Shown here one piece after another: positions 36,021 through 48,399 of a stretch of DNA of 64,000 nt. The notes beneath the pieces are model-generated. The model saw only the letters and a program-made list of their open reading frames with translations. It searched no databases and was not told where the DNA came from. Position 1 is the first letter of the stretch. Each line of letters begins with the position of its first letter. Origin of the DNA: Protula sp. h YS-2021 (taxonomy: Eukaryota; Annelida; Polychaeta; Sabellida; Serpulidae); NCBI GenBank assembly GCA_949752745.1, contig OX457027.1, forward strand, positions 86,001,094 through 86,065,093. The letters run 5' to 3'. A program made the translations under genes and the position numbers.

Positions 36021-37989
36021 GCATAAACTTGATGGTGACTGTTGAAACAAAGAGAAACAGCTCGTGTTCGTGATTGCATCAGCCTTTGAAACAGCGACAG
36101 TTGATAAATCCAATCTAAAGCCAAGGGTTTTACTGCAACCGTACCGCCACTGTCAGGGGTATATTTCATCGGCCCCATCGGGTGAATATTATTTAGCCGA
36201 AGGAAACCTGTATTGTGCGTTCAACACCGTCCATTAATACACCATTACAGTCGATTTCTGCTACTTAAGTGTCTTCCTGTGCACTACTGAACTGTGGAAA
36301 CCAACGTCGCCTAAGGGGTAGGAGCATGATACTATCACTGAACAGCCGTCGGTGCCTCCATCGCCGCCCCTTACGACTCTCCACTCCACTGCCGTTTGCA
36401 CGGCGTACCAACAACATCTATTCCAGTGACTTTCGCGTATAGCGCTCCCACATGGATAGGGATGGATAGCTTCGGGTTTTCCTTCCAGGGACATTACCAA
36501 ATTCATAGCAGAGAGATCATCGGCGTTATTATTGACATCAGACACTTAAAGGCCCAACTGAAAACGCTGCTTTTAGCCATGGCACCGAGTCCGCCCCTTT
36601 TCTCACATTCTTGGAAAAGGCCATCAATCAATTTTATACAGATTTTACAACCTTAAGATAAATATCTTTGTGCAATGTGCGAACTGACCAACTGAGGGTA
36701 ACCGCTAATTTATGCAGCATATTTGTATCCACACTGAGTCCATCTTAGACAAAGAAGTTGAAAGGAAAAATGTGTGAAATCGGTTTTGCTTGGAGTGGCT
36801 CCCTATAACATGCTGTTCAATGAGCATCAATGGGTCAATGTTTTGACAGCGTCAATCAAGTAGCAATTAGGTCGCGTAAAACAGGTGGAATTTACAATGA
36901 AGTTGGGCCGTTTTTAAAATTGTGATATGATGTAATCTCTTTTCAAACAGTCGTTAAAATGCTTTTAGTATTGTTAGAAAGTAATTGTTAACTCATCGAT
37001 TTTCTTTTACCAAAATCTGTCAAAATGTTTAGTAAAAACGCTAAAAAAGTACCCGAGGAACTGATGTTGCCTCGTTGAGCTCCAGAATCATAATGAAAAT
37101 GAGAGGAGCTAAGAGTTGCTTTTATAGTCCTCGTTGGGCCTTTAAGTAATAAAATCATCTTTATGTCTCGACACGGCCGAAACCACAACCAAGGGAAGAC
37201 TTGGTTTCTCCACGGCTCCCTGTATTGTAAACGCATTACCTGCACGCATGGGAGAATTTCAAGCCCTCTAAGCTACGAAACCTCGGCCTTGGTCGCGTCT
37301 GTTGCGTTTTGGACTTTTAACGTCAAAGCCTTGACATGTGATATGAGTGAAGGCTTGTTTGAAATTGTTTGAAGTCTATGACGTACCCCAAGAAGCATGG
37401 TTGCCAAACATCAACTCGAAATCTAGTTTGTCATTATCCGAAAGAGACTGTAGATACTCGGAGGAGATTACTCGTGAGAGTTTGCGTACTCTCTCCTTTC
37501 AAGATCTCACTTTCGCGCTCATAAGGAAGGCGATGACGCGGTAGCAGAACCGATCAAGACTGCCAGCAGATTGCACAGATTGCACAGTCGACGTCATCGA
37601 CGGTCTCTAGTCTTCAGGCAAAAAACCGCAACTGGATTCTAAACAGACGGCTGCTTCTTTTACACAAAGGTAGCAACCAATCAAAGTATACCTTCGAGAA
37701 TGCACATCAATCTCTTCCAGATACTTTAAGTTATTGTGATCTGTTTTCTCGGTTAAGGAAATTAACCAAATCTACCCGTAGGAGGAAAGCTGATGAATTA
37801 TTAGCAAGCTTGGCAAACACTAGGGGCTTCCGAAAAGGAAATACGCTTATTGCGGTGGTTGTATCCTTTACCTTTTTCGAGGCATCGCTCAGGTCAACAA
37901 ATTCTTCTCCCTGTGTCCAAGTTGTGCAATCTTTCTATAGTCACGTCGTGTGAGCATCAGGCAGCCAAGCAACTCAGACGAAAACCGTA

Positions 37990-38677
37990 GAAAAGGTGCC
38001 TCCAGAAACCACAATTTTTCTAGTGGCGTCTTTGTATAAAAAAGTCCGGCAGTTAATCATACCTTTCACAGCTATATCAGTTCTTAAATTTTGTAATCGT
38101 TCAAAATGGAGGACACTCCACCAAATCCACACTAGATCGGAAAATGTGGTTCATCTCTGTGGATCTTGCAGATGTTTTCCTTCTTGCTCCCATATACAGA
38201 TCCGCTCGTCGCTATCTGAACTTTAAAACAGCAAACATGTGTTATTGGTTTCTCATCTTCATTCGGGTTGTCGATAATACCGTTTGCATTCACATAGGTC
38301 ATGAAGGAAAGCTTGCACCGCGGACAAGAGGTCGGGCTGCTTATATCCCAATATCTTGACCACTGACTATTGATCAATGGGGAAAAAGATGTCTTTCTAT
38401 TTCCGTTAGGATTTTGTGATTCACTGATTAAAAAATTAGTCAATCTGATTATTCGCCTAATTTATACACCAAGGCCTACGGTGTATCTTGCGCAGTCCTT
38501 CATGTGCATGTTGGTGAGCAGGGAGAAAACCGTCAATTTGGACAGGTATCATTTTCAGGTATTTCAGTGTATTCTCTTGAGAGCATTGCGTCGTGGCATG
38601 TTGCCAAGTCTTCGATTCCGGCTTTCCCTATTAGCGCTGAGAGACCTCGACCACTCAGTCAGTACTCAGTAACACAA
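37990..38677 (+). pseudogene. DIRS-order relic A: reverse transcriptase
   Basis: Reverse transcriptase related to DIRS-order (tyrosine-recombinase) retrotransposons, read across several frames: FKMED at about 38104, MWFISVDLADVFLLAPIYRS (38144; family pattern SVDLxDAFxHVPI), RRYLNFKTANMCYWF, then in another frame SFGLS (pattern PFGLSTAP), FT-VMKE, LLISQYLDH (pattern YLDD, second aspartate lost), and DRYHFQVFQCILLRALRRGM (about 38539). It stops where a hAT-like element is inserted at 38678. The RNase H part resumes at 39685. The minus-strand frame at 38132-38443 is its shadow. Confidence 0.8.
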
Positions 38678-39684
38678 CAGGTATCCCGATATAGCATTTC
38701 ATATCGCGATATATTGCGATATTTCCATGTAATAAAAAAACTTATTTGATTTTTGTAATATTTATTCGAAACTTTCATAAGTCTTGAGTAAACAAATCGA
38801 AGGCTAAGTGACACAGCTTAGTTTAGCTCTCAGTCTAACTAATTGTGTGATTATCGGGCAAATTTTGTTGTGCGTGCATGCAAGTTTTTGCAGCAATATC
38901 ATACTATTAAACAGTTGCCCATGAAAAGTATTCACACTTATTCTTATGTCTCGACTTTAAACGGCTTACAAACACAATGTAAAGCACCATTCATGAAAAT
39001 AATAAACCGCTAATTTTGATGGTAAAAACGCCACATAAACAAAATTATTCTCCAGATACCGTAATTATTTTCAGAACATTGCAAACTTATCAAGTAGGTC
39101 AAAACTAGATCTGAGAATTAGCTGTGCTTAACGTCGCTAAACTAAGTTGTTCTTATAACACATCACATGTTTTCTTAAGAAAGATGAGCATGTCCACTTT
39201 GTCTGGAGTGATGCCTTCTCATATAATATCGGAGATTAGAAGTAACCCCAGAATGCTTTACATCCATCTGGCAATACTTGCATACTGCAACATTTTTCTC
39301 AACTTTCTTTCCGTCACTGGATTTGAGTAAAAATTTTTTCCATATAGAAGCTTTTCCTCTCTTCATTTCCACTATTTTTTCATATTCTTTAATCCAGTTT
39401 ATTTGTTATTATCCTTGTTTGATCACAATCTTATTACTTATCCTTATTTGAACACAATGTTATTTACTTATCCTATTGCAATGCCAGTATCCATTTGTAT
39501 TATCCTGTATATTTATTCATTTATTTTAAAGATGAACTGTCCCCTTTAACCGTTTGTGTACTGGAAACCATTGCAAATGTAAGACTTACAACAGAGACAG
39601 TAAAACAAAAAAAAATCGAAAAAACGGTATTTGGAAATTTATATCGTATCGCAAAAAATATACCGGTTAATATCGGCACCCCTA
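38678..39684 (-). mobile_element. hAT-like element with BED-finger relic, inserted in DIRS relic A
   Basis: The left end reads CAGGTATCCCGATAT; the right end, reversed, reads TAGGGGTGCCGATATTAACC. Both continue with TATCGCGATAT / TGCGATACGATAT words, so the ends are diverged inverted repeats of about 40 bp. Flanks are GTAACACAA on the left and GTATACACAA on the right, an imperfect 8-bp-class target duplication. It separates two parts of one DIRS-order coding region. At 1.0 kb with only a zinc-finger remnant it cannot encode a full transposase. Confidence 0.72.
39175..39372 (-). pseudogene. BED-type zinc finger fragment (hAT transposase N terminus)
   Basis: A 65-codon frame carrying the BED finger pattern: an aromatic W-K-K-F start (SIWKKFLLK), C-x2-C in VAVCKYCQ, then TSNLRYYMRRHH with paired histidines. 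BED fingers bind DNA at the N terminus of many hAT transposases and of ZBED proteins. No dimerisation or DDE domain follows within the element, so this is an internal-deletion derivative. A host ZBED exon is unlikely because the frame sits between hAT-type ends. Confidence 0.75.
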
Positions 39685-40070
39685 GTATACACAAAGGTAT
39701 TCGCTATGTTCCATCCCTGTCGAGACAGGTCAGGACCAATGCATCTTGCGAAGGTTGGGGTTTTTTGTCCAAGGAAGAAGGGGTAGTGGTCTTGTAAGAA
39801 TCAGGCCCTTCATATCAATGTCTTGGAAATAAAGGTCGTTCTAACTGCATGCCCACGTTTCTCCGAGGCCATGTGGTTCAATTCCTGATAGACAATCAGA
39901 CATTGTTTTCTTCTTTGGCCTGTAGTGTGAGACAACTTGTTCATACTGAAGAAGCTTTGGCGAAATTCACATTTCGTTGGATTTATCATTCGAACGAAAT
40001 CATTTCCTCCTTGGGGTTGCCTCAGACCAACGTCTTTGCAAGATGTCTCAACCATCGTCTTCCAGGCTAC
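39685..40070 (+). pseudogene. DIRS-order relic A: RNase H region
   Basis: Continues relic A after the hAT-like insertion. Blocks: VPSLSRQVRTNASCEGWGFL (39706-39765; pattern V-x-TDASxxGWG, aspartate replaced by asparagine), ALHINVLEIKVVLTA in another frame (about 39806; pattern HINxLELxAV), then HVVQFLIDNQTLFSSL (39867; pattern DN-T) and degenerate text to about 40070. No tyrosine recombinase could be found to the right before relic B. Confidence 0.72.
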
Positions 40071-40902
40071 ATATCTCTGTATCTCTATTTAGTGACGTTA
40101 GCGATTGATGCTTTAGTGTAAACTAGAGTGGTATTATTCGCTTTTTTACTGTCTGTCTCCGACAATGCTGAAGGTTCTGATGAAGAGAGACAGAAACATC
40201 TGTTGACATATAACTTATTTTTGCGTATAATATATGGTTTGTTAATGTCTGATTTGTTATGTATTGGCTATTGGATCTCACCAAACACGTTTTTAAACAC
40301 TGTTTTTCATAATAACTGTGATTCAAATGGTCCTTTACTTGTAAGTCTTCGCAGTAATTCAGTGGCAAGAAAATCAACTAGAAGAGGCGCCGAAACAGAC
40401 TTTGTTTCCGCTGTTGAACGGTTCGTCGCAGCGTCGACATAGATGTAACTGTTTCCGTCATGTGATCGATGCTCCTTCGACTTGACAAGTCTCGTCATTG
40501 TCATTGTCAGGATATGACAGTGCCGTGGTACATGGTACAACACGGCACCATGATGGGTCTTCATACACTCTCAAAGCTTGAGTGTCTTGTTGTGTTTTAT
40601 ATTACTCTCTCTTTTGAACAGGGGGACATAAGCTCGTACTAGTCAGGATGTAAGCTGAGTTCGAGCATTAACACTTTCAATATGAATGGTTGTGAATAGG
40701 AAGCTCTTGGAGAGACCACACCTAACTACACTGTTTTTATGGAATGCGTAGTTGAATTGAAGAATCTCATTAAAGTTATTCCTATTTTATCTTGCTTTCT
40801 TGTCTTGTGTCGGTGTCCAATTCACTCCACAAGTTCTACTCTCCCATAGTGATCGCTTCGGAGTCAACAAGACGATATTTTCGAAATGAAAACATTTGCA
40901 GT

Positions 40903-41016
40903 ATTTCATTTTTTTTAATGAGTAAAACATCTTGCAGACGTAAAAGCCATCACTGGAAATGGGATCGTGGTATTCGATAAATGATGGATTCTACGTCTGC
41001 AAGATGTTTTACTCAG
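40903..41016. repeat. Strong inverted repeat (hairpin)
   Basis: A 24-bp perfect inverted repeat: TGAGTAAAACATCTTGCAGA continuing to 40942 pairs with 40992-41015. Pairing continues inwards, with a few mismatches, through AGCCATCA and TGATGGAT, leaving a loop of about 25 bases. Total length is about 97 bp. It has no coding context and lies between the two DIRS-order relics. It could be a small foldback/MITE or an RNA hairpin. Confidence 0.85.
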
Positions 41017-41019
41017 AAA

Positions 41020-44000
41020 ATTATTATTATGTGTGCAGTTGTATGTGTGTTATTGGCTATCGGTTCTCGTTTTCTGGCCACCTAAAATATATGAGGGGGA
41101 TTGGTTGATGTGTATTTAACATTTGGCTAGAGTTTGAAAGCGGTTCCTTGCAACTTGTTCTTTGAGAGTGGCTTTCGACGCCATACTCTACCTGTTAGTA
41201 CATGGATGGGAAGAACTGCTTTTCTAATAGTTAATTATTCTCTGCCAATTCGCCTTTGCGCACCCGGGCATTATAAGGTGAAGCTCACACATTATCGTGA
41301 TTTTTCGTGTTTCCATTCTTTAGCTCCACGCCTAGTCGTAGACTGCGGTACTGTTGCTTCCTTAGTACGATGTACCGCTATCGAGTGGAAGAACTCGGTC
41401 GTGCATACGAAGTTATCCGTGGTATCTGTAGTTCGCTGTTTGTCCAGGCAGCTATACGCGCGTTTTCCTCAATGCAAGGGTTTTTACATTTCAACTTGGT
41501 ACACACGGTGATATATCGATCACGCAATTTTCAGTGCTCTATTTTGGGTTTCGCCATTACACTACCAGATTTGATCCCGTCAATTGAAAGCTAGCATCAT
41601 ATGAGTTGCTGAAGAGTCGCATTCATGGAATTTACCCAACAGATTAAGCGATAGCGAGATCAGGTAATCTCCACACATTGTGTTTCTGGCTATACAGACA
41701 GTCATATTTCACTCTTTAAGCACATGATCGCCTTTTCTTACACTTGTATTTCAAATAAATATCTCGGGATTGAAAAATCCATCTTTGTTGTATACATTAA
41801 CACTTACTAATGTTTGCTTGTTCTTTGCTTTGTGCTCTGAGAACCATTGAAGATTCTTGAGTCTTGCCTTTCAGGCAAATACAAACAATCAAAACACACT
41901 CTGCACCGCTTGCCAGCTTCGATCTTCAAATGCATGTATCTTGTTGACGCAATTCCCGATCACGTCATCGGACGTAGCGCAGCAAAAAATTGAGTTACAT
42001 ATGTTTACTTGTATTGCAGCACTTTAACAATGATAGAAGGTGGTGATGGACAAATTTACTGCAAGAGTGCTGTACATTTATCAAGATTAAGCAGACATTT
42101 TCTGAGTAAACAGCATCCATCATTCGCACTCACGCTGCATCGGAATAGGCTTCCGCTCCAGCGGAAACTCGAATATAGGAAATCCCATTGTTTTCAAACA
42201 TATTGTCAATTAATGCAATAGCTCCATCGTGGTATCTCAAGCAAAGATGTGAAGTAAATCACTCCCATTATGACAAGGGAACCTAGTAAAGTGGAATGCG
42301 CATCTCAGTTATCGGTTGGCATTCCAAAGACTATGACATTTGGCTTATCCCCACTAATTTTTCCCTTCAACAATATCTTAAACAATACAACAACAATATC
42401 TGCTTTGCATAGAAAACTTCGAATAGCTACAGACAAAAGATCAAAAAGAATCGGTTGGTGGCTCAAAATTTTCATCTGTGTCGTCTCATTCTAATTCCAG
42501 ATCACCGTTGGCGATCGCACGTCCTTAATCTGGAATGTTAATAAATATAATTTAAAAAATTCTTGGACAATTACTGTGATTAATAATTAATTACGTATAT
42601 TGTTCATTGAGGCTGTCTAGCAACTTAAGACATTTTAAATATTAAAGATATATTTAAATATTGTTCATATAAAAATGCTATCAGAATATACCTCTTTTAC
42701 AGATATCAACATGAAATTGTCATTTGTATAGAATGTCTGAATCAGCATTTAATTATAATTTTATTGATTATCTGTATTTAAAATTGAGACATCCAAGTCA
42801 TTTTAGACACCTTAAATTTGTAATTATCTCGAGATATCTCTAGTTTTAGAGACATGTCGTATTCAATGAAAATTACCTTTGATTCATTTTAAGTCAATTG
42901 AACAAAGACTGCAAGCTATATCAAAGTCAACAAGAAATATAGCTAATACATGAAGTGTTAGGAGTTGTCAACAGATAGTTTTTAATAAATGACATCTAAA
43001 ATTACACAGAGATCTGTTGAAATGTTGAATAAATAATATAAAAATGCTCTATATATATATCGGAAATGTTAGTGTCACTAATGATCACATAGCTATTTAT
43101 ATATGAAGCCTTAATCTGTTATGTAACATTGAAACAGGTTTTCCAAATCGATCTGTACATTTAAAAATCGACTAGGATATTAAAAATGTTGCACCTATAT
43201 CTGCTGTATTTTTTCCTTAGGCATATCCTCCTTCCATAATTTCACAGAATTGACCAAAATGGCACTATTTAATACCAGATGTAACAGATATTCTTACCCT
43301 TTTTGCTTGCAATCTATCTATACACCTGATATTTTTGCATTCCGTTGCGACAAGTTTTATTGTGGCTTTCTAGACGTACTTCTTAGAAACTGGTTTTGTA
43401 TGGAAAAATACAGTTGTTTTAACATTATCATTTTTGGTTCATCTCTCAGCTGACGGCTCTGTGATCTGAATACCCTATATATGCTGACTGCCCTGTCTTG
43501 ATAGTTTAAGATCTTTGAGAAGGTTCAGGAGATAATGACAGGGCGACTTCTCATGTGCGCATCATATCGAGCAGGTCTGTCGTATGAGTGTTCCTTCTTT
43601 AATGACGAGGATTTTAAGTGATGGTGCTAGAATTTACGGAGTTATTTTAATAAGGACTTAAGTAATAAGGTATATTTCTGGTTGATGGAATTTATAAGCA
43701 TAATGCATAGATACGGTGCGTGCGTGTCTCTAACCCACTAGGAGTTTTTGGTTTATCTTTTAGTGAAGCGTAGGATTTTTTGGGTTAATTAAGATGTTTC
43801 ACCCATCGTTCACTGTGGGGAGAAAATCGGGTTAATATTTAGCATCTTGTGATATCAACTTTTATTGAATTAGATCGCCCTATGTCTGTTTAACGATAGT
43901 TCAGTCGAATATGTCGTTTGTGTTGTGAGGCTTCACTTCACATCGTTTCACATCGCTTCACTTCATCGATTTTGGATTTTGGTTTATATAAAACGTGTCT

Positions 44001-45380
44001 ATATGGGACCCCCTTATCCTCCAACCTCTCCAATCATTTTGTTTCCAAAACGCAAATCGCCACCAAATGGTTACATTCATTCAAACATTCTTACCGTGTA
44101 GGAGGATGCGTGTCATCATCAACAAACCATCGTCGTTCTGTATCGATGCGATGTAGGGCATACGATAACTCGGCTAACACGAACCGCTAAGCATTAGGAC
44201 AGGGTTTATGTACCTCGTTTTTAGATGATCTCTCTAAAGTATCTATTTTTAAATACTTGAAGAAGTTGATGATTGCCATGAATTGTTGCAACAATAAAGT
44301 AATGTTGAAGCCCATCAGATGAGATAAGTTGCTCGTGTGTTAGTTTTAAGTCAGTTGTTCGATATATTTGCTGGTGATCGTATGTTTCGTCTCAGAGGTG
44401 AACTATTCAGCGCTGTTTCCGTCCCAGAACGAGATTGCTGTAGTGATTAAAGTAATATGGTCTGGGGAGGAATATGGTATGGATTAAAGACGAAACTGCG
44501 TTTCGTGGAAATGAAGTCTTGGCTGATGAACTCAATCAGGTGAAAGTGTACAGCTGTTGTCAACGCCAACGGCGGACACACCATTATTAGACATTGTGAC
44601 TCACTATTTTTGTGTGCTTTGTGACATGAACTAACAGAGGACTAACAAATTCTAACTGATTCATAATATCTAGATGTGTGCTACAGCATCTTCACATGTT
44701 TGCAACAAAAATTCTCCTTGTAATGGTAAGAACAAAAATATTTTAAAATCGGGCATTTCTTTTAATGCTTCGTGTATTTTATAATTTAAAACAGTGCTTT
44801 CTAAATGGCAAATCAGTTTCTATTCGAACCACTACAGTTTAAGATATAATACATAAATTAATATATAAATTAAAACAATAATTGTGAGGTTAATGATAAA
44901 GTTTGTGTGCATACTACAGTGATGTGTACCGTTGCACAAGCGTTTCCTTGCCAAATTGAGCAAAACGTAACTGCCAAAACAACAAAATATCAAGGTACTA
45001 TAATAATGACGTCATACTGGAAAAAAGTAAAATAATTCTTATTACGAAAACAGTTAGTTTAAAGAAGTATTTTCAGAAGGCTTTAAATGCAATAGCTAAG
45101 GATTAACACCAGAAAGCTTTTGAATACCGAATCAAACAGTTGTGAGTACTATCAGTATGAAAAAAAACTTTTAAAAAATAAGTGGCGATTGATGTTTCGT
45201 TCCTGAACAAAGTTATATGTAATGATAAGTAAAGCCGATACAGTGAATAAATTCAAAGTTCAAGTGCAATTAGTGCCTGGACTTGTTGAGATTAGTAAAC
45301 AGCTAGACGTTTGAGTACTCATAGAGTTTTCGCTATCCATTTGCAACCAAGAACACTGTTTTACCGCCTGACTAAAATTT
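41020..45380. other. Long AT-rich interval without recognised gene
   Basis: Frames of 60-125 residues occur at 41134-41594, 42009-42494, 43250-43453 and 43918-44190, but none resembles a known family. A CTTCACATCG(T/C)TTCACATCGCTTCAC small repeat lies at 43927-43965. Some of this interval could be untranslated or end-repeat sequence of the flanking DIRS-order relics. Confidence 0.4.
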
Positions 45381-45426
45381 CTAATTGCAATTAGTTCTTA
45401 GCGGGACCTCACGACCTGGAAACACA

Positions 45427-45768
45427 ATGAATAAGGATAAAGTAGTAAACTTAATTAAGGAACTACGCAAATGGGCTACTTCGAGGCATCTCCTCGAATC
45501 AACTGTAGAGACGCTGCTCGTCGAAGAATGTGTATCCATAGGTAGCGCTATGCATATTGGCAAAGTCGTGATCAAAGCCGCAGAGGGGGGACGACGACCC
45601 TGGCTAACTGGGAAAACACGTAACACACGACCTTTATTTTTTCAAGATTTCTGTATCTCCTTCCTCGAAAGCCAATGGACAGAAACAGTGTTATCTGTAA
45701 ATGGTGAGGTCAGGGTGATTGCTACAAGCATGCGAGGTCAGAGGACACCATGTGGCAGGAGTGAGTAA
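45427..45768 (+). pseudogene. Possible gag/SAM-like N-terminal ORF of DIRS-order relic B
   Basis: A 113-codon frame starting MNKDKVVNLIKELRKWATSR and continuing with LLESTVETLLVEECVSI, which has the helical pattern of a SAM-like domain, then a glycine/arginine-rich part and a C-terminal half without features. It lies about 430 bp before the relic B reverse transcriptase in the same orientation, where a DIRS-order or Ngaro-type gag frame would be expected. The assignment is by position and helical pattern only; a host fragment is possible. Confidence 0.3.
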
Positions 45769-46195
45769 AAGGTCACGCTCGAATTTTTAGCGCTCTAAAA
45801 CGCTTCGAACAACTCGAGACCGTAGAGGATCACGACCGTTACAACTTTTATGGCACAAAGTTTGGTGACATGTGTAAACATTATGCCCTTGCAAGCTGCA
45901 TGAGATACGACTACGAATATCGACAGCGGGTGGCTTCCAGCCAAACTCGTTGGGGAACGACGATACATATCTCTTCGGTATTTTCTGCTTCTCGTCTCGT
46001 TCCCAAGCAACATCCACCCGGTAGCAGCAAAGCAAACCCGTAGCAGAAGACCCAAGAGACCCGAAAGGCATGCAGAGTTGTCGCAATTTATTTTAACTCC
46101 TGTCGTGGATGCAGACTACCAAACTGCCGTTTTGCACATTCCTGTCTAAAATGTTTCATAACCATCCCGAGGTTATGCATCGGGACTAGGGTCAC

Positions 46196-47240
46196 GCGGT
46201 CTGTAGCCCGCTTACGGACCGACTTGACGAATGGGAACGACAACACGGTTTACATGAGGGTTTCAATATCGTTAACGTCAGTACAGAAAACGCCCAGTAT
46301 GCCGAAGCCCAGAAGCCCATTTCCGCTCTGCCGAGCTACAATATCGCAATAAAATGGAGACCGAACCCAACAAAGAAATTGCCTTAGGTCGCTGCAAAGT
46401 GGCTCAAGATAGACAAGTTATTGCCTCCCCGATCTCCGCCATACGCAATGTAAACGGTGAAATCCGCTTAATTCACAATTGTTCACAAACGAAAGGAGCT
46501 TCCGTCAATTCGCACGCCTCACCTGACAAGCATGTAAATAAGTGGATATCGCTGGCAGCAAGGTTGGTAAGAACTTTTGATGGCAAAGGCAGGTCTTACG
46601 TCAGCTTACCATCACGTTCCGATCAACAAATCCTCACAGCGTCTTACTGGTTTAAAGTGGGAATTTAAAGAGAACAAACATCAGACATACCTCGTGCATA
46701 TCATTCTGCCTTTTGGAGCATCGGTAAGCGTTGTAATTTTCACCGAATTACTCAGGGCGTTTGCCGTATGCTTCAGAGATAGGGGGTAAAAGCAGTAATC
46801 TGTTATCTCGACCACTTTTTTGTCACCGCTGAGACGTTTGACGACACCCTCAAGGCTATGCGTCTTCTGATACGGTTCCTCAGATCGCTCGGCGTTGCAA
46901 TCAGCTGGGGAAAATACATTTTCCCTACGCGCAGACTAACGTTTCTTGGAGTACCTGTTGATTCCACCGACTCCACTCTGTCGAGTCCAACGGGAAAACT
47001 AAGCGAAATACAGCCCTTCCTGACCCATTACGGAAGTTCAGATAACAGACGTTTCTCAGAATGCAATCTACAGAGCCTCCTTGGCATACTAAACTGGGTT
47101 AGTCGGATTGTCAGCGTAATACGACCTGCCATGCGACGTCTGATCGTTCTCATGATGTCACTCAACCGCGCTAACCACCGCACCCGTATCGCCACGGAAA
47201 CTCGCTGCGACCTATTAATCCTTAATGTGCTTTCACCGGT
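46196..47240 (+). pseudogene. DIRS/Ngaro-type relic B: reverse transcriptase
   Basis: Read across three frames: LTDRLDEWERQHGLHEGFNI (about 46213), a VIASPISAIRNVNGEIRLIH block with NCSQTKGASVNSH (46410-46515), LMAKAGLTSAYHHVPINKSS (46577; pattern KxDLxSAYxHVPI), QRLTGLKWEF, YLVHIILPFGASVSVVIF, VICYLDHFFVTAETFDDTLK (about 46797; YLDD with the second aspartate replaced by histidine), LRSLGVAISWGKYIFPTRRL, TFLGVPVDS and the thumb block LQSLLGILNWVSRIV (47070). The pattern is that of DIRS-order elements, close to Ngaro. It is better preserved than relic A. Confidence 0.88.
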
Positions 47241-47524
47241 ACATGCCACTTTGCCCGACTGCTGCTGTCGCAGCGGTTGTACGCCATAATAAGGCCATAA
47301 ACTGGTTTTATGGCAACTTTGGCATTAATATGCCCACCATCAATGACTGCGACATCAACACAAAGGAACTAGCCGCTGTTCTCTTAGCTCTGAGTCGCTG
47401 GGCACCGCTTAGCGCTTCTAAAACTGGCCAGCTATACTCGGATAATATCAGTAATATCAGTATGCCCTCATCCGAGGAAAGATTAAAAATACTATCGCTT
47501 CCGATGTATTATGTGAAATTTTGA
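47225..47524 (+). pseudogene. DIRS/Ngaro-type relic B: RNase H
   Basis: Frame reading AVAAVVRHNKAINWFYGNFG, then DINTKELAAVLLALSRWAP (pattern HINxKELxAV) and GQLYSDNISNISMP (pattern SDN-T). The three acidic positions are only partly kept. It follows the reverse transcriptase after one frameshift. The end of the frame loses similarity near 47500. Confidence 0.8.
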
Positions 47525-47679
47525 TATTATACGTCCAGTTTAACATATAATAAACTCCCAGATTCCATTTCGCGGCTCTAAAGCTTACCACACGCTACGT
47601 ATGCATTCGGACACATCCCGCCCGCAGACCTGTGTCACCACATGTCACCTTCTGCAATGTGTTTGTTATTCAAGGAGTG

Positions 47680-48391
47680 ATACGAGAAACACAGATTTTG
47701 GACTACGAAGTGGCCCAGTTCAGCAGAGCAGCCCTCGCAGAAAGCACTTGTGAAAGGTACTCTGCCCAAATGAAGTCGTACCTAGCCTTCTGTCATTTCT
47801 TTAGAATGCACCCAACCACCGCAGACATTACGCACTTACTCCGTTACGCGTGCTTTCTTAGCCGCTCCCTGAAACCCAAGTCCGTGGGATGCGTGAGATG
47901 CCGCCTTCTCCACTTGGAGCTCAGTTACACAAATCCCCTCCAAGACAACCACTTCCTGAAGGCGCTTCTGAAAGGCATCAGACCCATAAAGGCATACCAT
48001 CTCTACATAAATTATCCCTCTCATTGAAAATCTTGCAGCGCAAGTACTCGACCTATCGCAGCAACTTGATGCTTGTTTCTTGGCTGCATGCCTCGCTGAC
48101 TTCTTTACCTTTCTGCGAAAATCATCTCAGCTAACCCGCACCCAAATCAGCTACGAATGTAGGACTGATCTTTGCTGGGAGAATGTAACGTTGTTCGAGG
48201 ACGGTGCTTTGGTTCATGCGAAAAGCACCAAAACACCTCGGATTTTTAGGAGCTGTAATTATCCCGTTCCAGAAATAGCGCAGTCTCCTTTTTGTACTTC
48301 GTCGTTATACAGTACATCTCCACTATATGTTGCCATGCATTTTTCAAGGCGACTAATAGGTGGTCGTTATTGTATTTTCTGTGAGGCTTGA
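47680..48391 (+). pseudogene. DIRS/Ngaro-type relic B: tyrosine recombinase, truncated
   Basis: Tyrosine recombinases of DIRS-order elements integrate the circular DNA copy without a target duplication. The N-terminal core-binding region is clear: ALAESTCERYSAQMKSYLAF, CHFFRMHP, LLRYACFLSRSLKPKSVGCV, LLHLELSYTNPLQDNHFLKA and LLKGIRPIK (47730-47985). After a frameshift the catalytic domain starts with LDACFLAACLADFFTFLRKS (about 48045; the LRKS arginine is the first catalytic arginine) and KSTKTPRIF. Similarity ends near 48350, before the HxxR box and the tyrosine, so the enzyme is dead and the 3' end is missing. Confidence 0.88.
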
Positions 48392-48399
48392 CGGTAACT

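Noticed and set aside
38132..38443. 103-residue minus-strand frame
   Set aside because: Shadow of the plus-strand DIRS-type reverse transcriptase, whose motifs are recognisable.
40128..40442. 104-residue frame as a tyrosine recombinase of DIRS relic A
   Set aside because: None of the recombinase blocks seen in relic B appear in it.
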